Shown here piece by piece: positions 56,693 through 64,000 of a stretch of DNA of 64,000 nucleotides (the stretch's first letter is position 1; each line of letters opens with the position of its first letter). The notes below the pieces were generated by a model, which worked only from the letters and a program-made list of their open reading frames with translations, was not told the DNA's origin and did no database searches. Both the position numbers and the translations under genes were made by a program. The stretch spans positions 906,099 through 970,098 of the forward strand of contig JAJVDF010000364.1 in assembly GCA_022410635.1 (NCBI GenBank), read 5' to 3'. The DNA is from Tretioscincus oriximinensis. Taxonomy: Eukaryota > Chordata > Lepidosauria > Squamata > Gymnophthalmidae.

Positions 56693-57050
56693 TCAATCGC
56701 TAAGGAAATTAAGTCTCCCATCTGAGAGATCAGGTTTCGAAGCCTTGTGTTGGACGTGGGGAGGGGTGAGCACCTTCCACTAGCCTGTAGCTCTAGCCAG
56801 CCCAGCTATTGGAAAGCATGAATTGCAAGAAATTGCAACTGACTGCAAGTAGATACATGGGAACCACTACACCCTAGTGGAGAAGACAGAATGTAAGCCT
56901 TTGAGCAAAATACCCTTGTAAGCCGCTTTGAATCCCTTTGAAAGGTGAGAAAAGTGGGGTATAAGAACCCAGTTCTTCCTCCCTCTCCCCTCCCCCTCCC
57001 CCATCTCCCCTCCCCCCTCCCCCCTCCTCCCTGTTGTATCTCTGTGTTGT
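56693..57050 (+). mobile_element. SINE-A copy with expanded pyrimidine tail
   Basis: Head GGCACGGATAGCTCAATCGC (A-box-like) and CAGGTTTCGAAGCC (B-box-like), then GTTGGACGTGGGGAGGGG, CACTAGCCTGTAGCTCTAG, GCAAGTAGATACATGGGAAC and tail GCTTTGAATCCCTTTGAAAG, GTGGGGTATAAGAACC. Instead of TTCTTC, the tail runs into CCCTCC-type repeats (56983-57030), a local minisatellite. Confidence 0.85.
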
Positions 57051-57140
57051 ATCCGTGCTGATCCATACTAGACATGTTTTAATCCAGCCATATTTGTTAC
57101 TTGACAACCTATAACTCACCAGTCTAATAAGCATCAATAA

Positions 57141-58140
57141 CGAGGCACGAATGGCTCAGATGTTAATAGTCGGTCCTTCATGTGAGAGATCTGTTCTCGA
57201 ACCCCTGTGTCGGCCATGAAGAGGAGTGAACGCCTTCTACTGGCCTCGGATTTAACCAACTGTGGCGACCCCTANTTGGGGACCCCACTATTAGATGACC
57301 CTCCCANCTAGGGGTGCCACAATATCCACCTTGTTGCACAAGCCAGCACCCACGACTGTGATGGGGCTTTATTCCCAGCCCCCACCAGTGCTTATTTAGT
57401 GTTGTTACAGAAACAACAGAAAGAAAGAGATATTTGAATTGAAACAAATAACAAATTTATTGTTTACAAATAAGAAATAGAAAGAAGATAAGAATAGTAA
57501 AGCTTCGGCTTTTATAAAGTAAGCCTGACTCAAGCTCAAACTCCCANCAAGAGCAACCTTTGTTTCCATAACTTAAAGCGANAGGCACAATGTCTATTTA
57601 TTTGTTTTAGCCCCAAGTCAAGCCTCAGCTTTGACTCTTTTAGGCCCCCATACACTTCCACCCCCTCCCTCTGAGGCAGATCAGAAGCGGAGCCCTCTGT
57701 CCACTTGCTACACCACAAGTCTTCCTCGACAGAAAGACCCCTAGCCCTGGTCAGCTTCCCTTTTATTTGCTGACCCGCCGGCTATTCAAGACCCCATTGG
57801 CTGGCTCCTCCAGCCATGCCCTCTCCCAAACAGGGAACCAGGAAGCCACGCCCCTGCCCAGGCCTGCTCTTCCCCCCTCCCTCTGGGATATCTGGTAAGT
57901 TTATAAAAGAAATACAAACCTTTAAAATGGAGGACGCCACACCAACAACTATTCAAAAGAAAGTAGATTTGCAATTGACATTTCAAGTAGATTCATGAGT
58001 ACCATCACTAGTGTGGTATGGAAGACAGAACATATATATAAGCTTTCAGAATATATATTAACCTTGTAAGCCAATCTGTACACTTGGAGNGGGGAATAAA
58101 TACCAGATCCTTCTCTTCCTCTTTTTCTTCTTCTTCTTGT
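57141..58140 (+). mobile_element. SINE-A copy split by a solo LTR
   Basis: Left part 57141-57260: GAGGCACGAATGGCTCAG, GTGTCGGCCATGAAGAGG and GGCCTCGGATTTAACCAAC. Right part 57942-58140: ACTATTCAAAAG, TTTCAAGTAGATTCATGAG, then tail CCTTGTAAGCC and a TTCTTCTTCTTCTT end. The parts rejoin in register once the insert is removed. Confidence 0.85.
57261..57941. mobile_element. Solo LTR of an LTR retroelement
   Basis: 681 bp starting TGTGGCGACCCC and ending GACGCCACA, so termini are TG...CA with a 7-bp inverted repeat TGTGGCG/CGCCACA. CCAAC flanks it on both sides (57256-57260 and 57942-57946), a perfect 5-bp target duplication. An AATAAA complement (TTTATTG at 57458) suggests minus-strand orientation. 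No gag, pol or env sequence is present, consistent with recombination between two LTRs. Family (ERV or Gypsy-type) cannot be settled. Confidence 0.85.
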
Positions 58141-58649
58141 TTTTATGAGTTCTGTTCCTGCTTGCTCTTAAAAACTTCTAATCAGTCTTAGGGCCAACAA
58201 CTGGCTGAACTCAAAAGTGCACTTATCATAAACTAGCTGGGTGGAGGCAGCCCTCAAAACTTGTGGGCAATTGCTTTAAATAGACACAAGGACAGAAGTG
58301 AAACCAGTAATATCAGTGAGCAAGATATCCCATAATGATTCATGTCATCATGCGCCATCCTAGAATGCCTTTGTTTATATATCTTAGAGAATCAGGGCTG
58401 CTAGGTTGCTCAGGCTTCACAACCCAGGGCCCTATCAGAGTTTTATCTCATGAGCCAGGGTCTTATGCTCCTCTCTCCTGAATGCTGCTGTGCATTTAAC
58501 AGACCACATTTTTCCTTCTTTTTGAAACTCTTTGCCTTCCCATTGCTTTCCTCCTTGAAACATTCGCCTTTTCATCCCAATTACAGCCTTTATATCACTA
58601 TTTTTATTAAATCTGGGGAAAAAACACATCCATGAGCACAACTCCACTC

Positions 58650-58980
58650 ACCTCTAATTTTCTTCGCTGCTCCTTGTTTCACCATAATATTTCCTGGTAA
58701 CCTCACGACAACAAATGCCCCATAAGTCATTGCTGTGCTTGCTTTACTACAATTCACCGCATTCTCAGTTAGTCAAGAGCCAATGAGCTTTTTACAGCTT
58801 GTCTGAATTCATATTACTGAATGTCCCCAACTGAGCAATCTTTCACATTTAAAAGACATCCGCTTCAGAAACAAGAAAAATGGGCTCACAGAAAAAGGGG
58901 GACCACAAGCCTTTTTAGTGAGTGGACCATTAAAACTGTGTGATATGGGGTGATTTCTACATGACGCTGCTTCCAACACN
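58650..58980 (-). repeat. Unclassified repeat E, copy 4
   Basis: In reverse complement: AAGCTCATTGGCTC, AACTGAGAATGCGGTGAATT and GTAGTAAAGCAAGCACAGC, matching 22650-22720. On the plus strand TATTACTGAATGTCCCCAAC matches 19960. Termini are unresolved. Confidence 0.5.
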
Positions 58981-58987
58981 CTAAGTA

Positions 58988-59303
58988 TCCGGATAGCTCA
59001 GTTGCTTAGGAATTTGTCTCTCGCCTGGAAGATCGGGTTTCAAAGCCCTGTGTTGGAAGTGGGGAGGGGTGAGCACCTTCCACTAGCCTGTAGCTCTAGC
59101 CAACCCAGCTATTCAAAAGCATGAATTGCAAGAAATTGCAACTGACTGCAAGTAGATACATGGGAACCACCAGAGCCTGGTGGGGAAGATAGAATGTGAG
59201 CCTTCGGGCAAAATATATCCTTGTAAGCCGCTTTGAGTCCCTTTGAAAGATGAGAAAAGCGGGGTATAAGAACCAAGTTCTTCTTCTTCTTCTTCTTCTT
59301 CTT
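58988..59303 (+). mobile_element. SINE-A copy, best preserved
   Basis: The A-box-like TAGCTCAGTTGCTTAGG (58994-59010) and B-box-like GGTTTCAAAGCC (59036-59047) sit at tRNA spacing. The body has TTGGAAGTGGGGAGGGGTG, CACTAGCCTGTAGCTC and GCAAGTAGATACATGGGAAC. The tail GCTTTGAGTCCCTTTG, AAAGCGGGGTATAAGAACC ends in about eight TTC units. Useful as the local reference for the family. Confidence 0.9.
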
Positions 59304-59389
59304 AATGGTGAAGCAGGCTCACATTGACTGGAAGGGGAGGCACAGTAACACAATCAATCAACCAATTTATTGTAACGGTCACAGACTAG

Positions 59390-59790
59390 GGCTAGGTGCA
59401 CATGATGACTTTAAAAGTGATACAATCCAGAATATAGCAATCGTGTGTCCGTGCACACCAAGCGTGTATATTCCGTGACCAATGCCCCAGTTCCGTAACA
59501 TCGCTCATTGATCTCATGGCGGTGCAGTACGAGAAATTTTTGTTTACTCGCAACAGCCAATAGAAACAACTGCTATTTTCTCTGTTGCTTTATCATCACA
59601 CGTCTAAATTGTGCACACGCGTATGCTCACGAGGATAAGNGATTCTCCGGAACAGTGCCTGAATATCCGAGCAATAGTTTATTCCGGGAAAAAAGGCATT
59701 TATTGCAGGTCGANTACTGAAAAACACTTAGGACTTGTGCCTTCCTGATTGCACTACGAATGAGGTAGAAAAACTGTACAAGATTTTAAA
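59390..59790. mobile_element. Interspersed repeat H, uninterrupted copy
   Basis: GGTGCACATGATGAC, GTGTCCGTGCACACC, CAACAGCCAATAGAAACAAC, GCACACGCGTATGC, AGCAATAGTTTATTCC and AAACACTTAGGAC are in the same order as the copy at 14.4 kb, without the LINE. The right terminus is cut or diverged. Confidence 0.65.
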
Positions 59791-59871
59791 CTCGATCAAA
59801 CTCAGCTTGCAGAAGGAAAAAGCTGAAAGTTAATACATAAAACGANGTGGCTCAGTTTGAGCTTAAGTACT

Positions 59872-60480
59872 GAACTTAATTTATTTATATCCTGCCCTTC
59901 ACTAAAAGGCCCTGACTCCCAGGGCAGGTTGCAATAATAAAAATATAAAATGTACAGAATATTTCTAAAAGATATTTAAAATTTAATCAAGTTTTCCCCN
60001 CNCCCCCCCCCCCCGATGAAAACACCCAGGTCCATTCCCAATTCACCTGTAGTTCTGAAAAATGGGAAAGAATATGTGATAGTGACTCCAGAATGAATAA
60101 ACACCAAGACTTCCTGGAAAATCTCTAGAAGGCTATGTCAGAATCTGAAGGCTACCATAGAAAAAGTCCTCTTGAGTATTCCTGTTCCTTGAGAGATGGA
60201 ACTACAAGATAGCTTCTTCTGGGGAACACAATATTTCGACATGTCTACATGGGGAAGCCACTCCTTCAGATAATCAGTACTCAGGTTTGTTAAGGTTTTG
60301 TACATTAGCACAAACGTTTTGAATTGGGCATGGTAACAGATTTTTCAGGACCAGCCTGGTNTGTGTCCAGCCAGAGCACCCATCAGCAGTGGAGCTACTG
60401 CATTCATCATTAATTTCAGCTTCTGAATTGTTTTCAAAGGTAGTTCCATGTGGAATGTTTTGTGTTAATAGTAGGTTGTA
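59872..60480 (-). mobile_element. L2-like LINE relic
   Basis: 3' end AATTTATTTATATCCTGCCC and TCCCAGGGCAGGTTGC, then up the element: GGAACTACAAGATAGC, GTTAAGGTTTTGTACATTAG, GAATTGGGCATGG and CAGCTTCTGAATTG, the antisense of the ORF2 C-terminal part. A C-run with N at 59998-60014 lies inside. Confidence 0.65.
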
Positions 60481-60699
60481 ATGATGACAACTGTTGGTGT
60501 ATTACACTTGCATTGCATCCTAAGCCTTGAGGTCTACCAGGAGTAGCCTTATCTCATTAAAAAATGGGATAACAGTTTGCAACTTTAATCGATATTAAAG
60601 AGAGGTATTTTCACCAGATGTGGCTTACAATGCCTGCAGCATCTGGGGGAGGGGGGGGGTTGTCACTTTATCATACCCATGAAAAGTNCAAAGTTCTGT

Positions 60700-60965
60700 C
60701 CCATTTTTATGTGGTAACCTTACCCAGGAAGAGAAAAAGGCAATGTCTTCAGTTAAAAACACTAATTATGAGGTGCATCTCCCAGTAAATGGCAGTGTTT
60801 GAGACACATCAAGGAGCCATTCCATACCTCCGAGGCCAATCATAGAGAAGGCTCTTTACAGGAGGACCTTTCTAGCAAATAGCCTGCATTGGAAGAGACA
60901 TTCCTCCAGATCTTTGAAACCCAAATCATTTAAAGCTTTCTAAGTCAAATTTAATACCTTCAACT
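60700..60965 (-). mobile_element. Second L2-like relic, same strand
   Basis: GAGGTGCATCTCCCAG, AGGAGCCATTCCATACC, ATAGAGAAGGCTC and TTTAAAGCTTTCTAAGTC repeat the order seen in other minus-strand L2 relics. It covers the same section as part of the preceding copy, so it is an independent insertion. Confidence 0.55.
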
Positions 60966-61149
60966 GAGACATGCCTGAGTTAATGCCTAGTTTAGAAAAA
61001 CAGCTATGAAAAGGCAAAAAGATAATTTGAAATGCATATAAAATAAAGACTTAAGTTTCCTGTTAGGAATACTTNGCATGCCATGCGCCAGCCAAAAAGA
61101 TTCTGGAATGCCAGATGAGAAAGGAATGGATTAAAAAAAAATTAGTGAC

Positions 61150-61460
61150 CTGTGGTCACCTGTGGTGAAAGCTTGAGTTTGTATTTCCTATTCCAGCCTG
61201 CACCCTAAGATCTTCTGATAGGAGGGTCTTCTCTGTGGTAGCCCCCAAGCTATGGAAGGCACTGTGGATGTTGATTCAGATGCCTGTTGAAGACACAGCT
61301 GTTCACACTCACAATTCCCTGCTCCTTGAAGGCGCTGTTGTGTTTTTTAGAATGTTGTTTTTTTATATTGCTCTGTTCTAACCATTTTTTGTTGTAATCC
61401 ACCCTGAGGTTTTTAATATAGGGCAGAATATAAATGTAAATAAATAAATATTCTTACTGT
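61150..61460 (+). mobile_element. L2-like ORF2 C-terminus and 3' UTR
   Basis: GGAGGGTCTTCTCTGTGG, AGCCCCCAAGCTATGG encodes the RVFSVVAPKLW block of L2-type ORF2. The 3' UTR follows with CCACCCTGAGGTTTTTAATA, AGGGCAGAATATAAATG and an AAATAAATAAATA tail. Dead. Confidence 0.7.
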
Positions 61461-62339
61461 TCCAGATAGCTGAAAATAAGATACAGATTCAGTAGCATTA
61501 TTTATGGTAAGATGAATGCACCAGTGCTTGCTTGAAGCTGTTAGAATACAGTGGTCCAGTGAGGCCATTTCTTGTGTTTGATAAGATCCTTGAGCATCAA
61601 GATCTAAATGGGATCCCCTTGCTACAGCCTTGATGTCAGGGGAAGCTCTTCAATTGCATGCAGATTGCTTTGCTGTGATTTTCACAGTAGGGATAGGTTA
61701 GGGTTGTCACATGTTTTTCCTTCTCCATGAGAACTGTTCAAAGCTCCCATGAAGGATTACAAGGCAGCACCATGTATGCACAGTGAAGAACGGTGGTGAT
61801 TTTCACCATGTTTGGTGTGGAATTTGCAAATAGGCGCAAGNGAAAACCTGCTTCTACCTATGCTGGTATACAGTGCAGACCTAGTGTCGCACCAGCATGC
61901 CAACAGCATGGGAAGAAGCCTAACCCACCCCTCTGGGGTCCATAAGGTAAGATCTCTTTGGGTTTCTACCTGTACCATCAGCCAGATGGTGCTGCGGTAG
62001 GATTGCATTGTATGGTAGAGTGCATTTTATACAAAATGCATTTTGGGTATTTATACAAAATAAATTAAAAAGACATAAAAAATAACCTTTTGTACTGTTA
62101 CTCAATGTGGCTGACATGGAATAGGTATATTTCACTGATTATGTAAAAAAATAGTAAGGAAGTTGGAACAGGAATTCATAGATATATTCATCCTCAGCAC
62201 TGAATTGAGAAAGGCAAGGTTGCCATTGAGAAATTTTTGCTAGTTGCTAATCTTTATAGCTATTGCATTTTTTAATACTTTGCTCATGCAAAGTTCTGGA
62301 GTGCATCTTGCTTTATTTGTCTGGAATTATTCTATCCTA

Positions 62340-62585
62340 AAGAGAGCCATTTTGGTGTAGTGGTTAGAGTGTTGGCCTTGTACCTGATAGTCTCCTGGTT
62401 CGATTCCCTACTTCTCCATGAAAGCCAGCTTGGTGACCTTCGGGCAGTCNTAGTTCTTTGAACTCTCTCAGTCCCACCTACTCCACAGGGTGCCTGTTGT
62501 GCCGCCACCCTAAGGTTGGCCGCCCTGAGATCTTTGGGTATAGGGCGGGATACAAGTACAAATAAATAAAAATAAAAAATAAAAT
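62340..62585 (+). mobile_element. SINE-B copy with L2-type tail and intact B box
   Basis: The head TGGTGTAGTGGTTAGAGTG (A-box region) and a perfect tRNA B box GGTTCGATTCC (62395-62405) are followed by AAGCCAGCTTGGTGACCTTC and CCCACCTACTCCACAGGG. The end is GCCCTGAGATCTTTGGG, TATAGGGCGGGATAC and an AAATAAATAAAAAT tail. The best SINE-B head in the window. Confidence 0.85.
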
Positions 62586-62699
62586 CTGCTCCTTTAACTG
62601 TTTTAATTTTTGAAGCACACAGTTTTGCTTTACTGATGGACGTATTTATCCATCATACATTTAGGAAAAGAGATACCCAAGGATTTGCTGTAAAGGTCC

Positions 62700-63600
62700 C
62701 CTCCGCACGANGTGTTAAAAACAGCAATGGTGTTAAGTTCCNAAATAACCCAATCACCAGCCCAGGCATACTCACCTCATCATTTCGCAAACNATTAGGA
62801 AACCTTTAAATCCGAGTAGAACGGAGAAGGCATTTAACAAGAAGGTAAGTCCTGAGCGTGCTCAAAATGAGATTCTGCATGGATTACCTAGGAAGTGTAT
62901 GAGATNCCCATTGCCTTGTGCTGGTGACATCTCCCAAGATCCTGCCTTCACCCATTAACTGAGTGGGCACATGAAGGCTTGAAACAGGAATACAGACCGT
63001 TTCACATAGATGTCAGAAAGAATCAGGAAATTCTGGTTCTTCACACCTTTTTTCCTGATGCATTGTGATGCATTTAGAAAACTCATTTGGAATGTGGGGC
63101 AGAGCAATCATGATACTGGAACATCTCNGTGACATCCAGGTAGGAAAATATCCCTCTTTGCTTGATGGCTAGAGCGGTTATATTAACTAATGTATCCATG
63201 TATCCAGGATAAGCACAAATTCCTCTTGTTGCCATTTCAGGTGGAATTCAGATNATGCTTCCCTGGTCTTACTTTATTNAATGCTAAGGACAAAGGNNCT
63301 CTCTCTTTCCACNAAATGTGAACCAAGTAGGATCACACTGTTACTTTCCGTGTGTCATAGACCTCAGTAACATGTCTAGTTTCTGTGGTTAGGGTGTCAG
63401 CTTCTTATCTGGAAATCTCCCAGTTNGATTCTGCACTCATCNATAAAGCCANCTAGGTGACCTTGGGTTAATAACAGTTCTTNGGAGCTCTCTCAACACC
63501 AACTACTTCTNAAGGTGTCTGTTNTGAAGAACAGGCTATGTAAGAGACTTTGATTCCCTTNGNGTNGAGAAAAATAAACCAACTCTTCTTTTTTATGCAA
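62700..63600. other. Low-quality sequence with many N
   Basis: N positions are far denser here than elsewhere in the window, including several within ten bases near 63560. Outside the SINE at 63375 no feature is recognisable, and short frames here are not trustworthy. Confidence 0.7.
63375..63598 (+). mobile_element. SINE-B copy with Bov-B-like tail
   Basis: TTCTGTGGTTAGGGTGTCAG (head), TCTTATCTGGAAATCTCC, GGTGACCTTGGGTTAATAAC and the tail GACTTTGATTCCCTT...AAAAATAAACCAACTCTTC. Many N make the B box unreadable. Confidence 0.7.
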
Positions 63601-64000
63601 CAGAGGTGAGCAATGGCTTCACATCCCACTTGACATTGGAAAGTGGAAAGTCCCACATCTTGTGAGCAAATGAATGAAATGATATTTGGAAGATACCATT
63701 TGATTCCAAACCTTGTCAAGCTGGGCATGAACAAGGCCTATAGGCATTAATACTCCAAAGCATAAATTGCTTCCCATTGCTTATAGCAATGCACATAATT
63801 GAGTTAATAGTTTTATAATGAAGGAGTAACTAAAAGTGCTTTCGAAGCAACAGGAAGCTTTAATAATGCAATTTCCAGAAGACAGAATAGCCATTTTAAT
63901 CATTTTTCGAACTGTTTCATACATTTTTCAGGAAGAGGCTTTTAAATAAACATTTTTTGGTTTTTAGATAAACGTTAGAAAATACAACTTAATCAGCACA
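63600..64000. other. No gene or repeat recognised
   Basis: AT-rich sequence without an identifiable repeat or exon up to the window edge. Confidence 0.4.

Noticed and set aside
56806..57137. Gly/Glu/Arg-rich minus-strand frames
   Set aside because: Antisense translation of the SINE-A tail and its CCCTCC tract.
58985..59060. Possible tRNA gene
   Set aside because: Same reasoning: the head of a SINE-A copy with a continuous body and tail; the anticodon arm is not formed.
62340..62412. Possible tRNA gene
   Set aside because: A- and B-box-like sequences and a perfect GGTTCGATTCC are present, but the sequence continues into a SINE body and L2-type tail and lacks paired acceptor stems. It is a SINE head.

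Overview
The window is vertebrate genomic DNA, most probably from a squamate reptile (lizard or snake). The grounds are its repeats: tRNA-headed SINEs ending either in a Bov-B-like tail (TTTGAGTCCC then AAAGCGGGGTATAA) or in an L2 tail, many L2 and CR1 3' ends, hAT-type MITEs and a Penelope-like element with a long open RT-GIY-YIG frame. I recognise no host protein-coding exon and no functional tRNA, rRNA or snRNA gene. The window reads as intergenic or deep-intronic DNA built from layered transposon insertions. Species and chromosome cannot be read from it.

Layout. 0.9-1.2 kb: a SINE split by a small insertion. 5.3-6.6 kb: a partial SINE, a GC-richer stretch, an L2 end and a SINE split by an 87-bp Penelope fragment. 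7.3, 12.0, 25.0, 38.7, 45.4, 46.3 and 52.1 kb: seven fold-back hAT-type MITEs. 8.2-10.3 kb: a cluster of L2 ends. 14.4-15.25 kb: a DNA-transposon-like repeat split by a 5'-truncated LINE with a 16-bp target duplication. 20.7-21.15 kb: a 447-bp hAT-like element containing a perfect 30-bp-arm palindrome. 30.5-31.3 kb: an L2 relic that retains reverse-transcriptase C-terminal sequence. 33.5-35.5 kb: two CR1 ends and a fold-back Penelope end. 40.6-40.84 kb: a long GAA microsatellite grown from a SINE tail. 41.6-42.2 kb: a nested palindrome with 62-bp arms. 47.35-49.12 kb: the Penelope-like element, the best coding region here. 56.7-59.3 kb: three SINE copies, one split by a solo LTR with a 5-bp duplication. 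59.4-63.6 kb: L2 and SINE relics with increasing numbers of N.

How the parts work together. Nothing here forms an operon or host pathway. The relationships are parasitic: SINE tails match the L2 and Bov-B-like ends whose enzymes probably mobilised them; MITEs would need a hAT transposase from elsewhere; and Penelope ends carry a hammerhead-like fold beside an RT/endonuclease frame. Several stretches free of recognisable repeats (about 13.65-14.0, 18.4-18.85, 24.58-24.8, 50.85-51.05 and 53.95-54.1 kb) contain transcription-factor-like motifs and are candidates for conserved non-coding elements. That is inference only.

The strongest observations are the inverted Penelope ends with hammerhead-like folds, the multi-tier palindrome at 41.7-42.15 kb, the 30-bp perfect palindrome at 21.0 kb, the nested insertions with readable target-site duplications, and one tRNA head joined to two different LINE tails.
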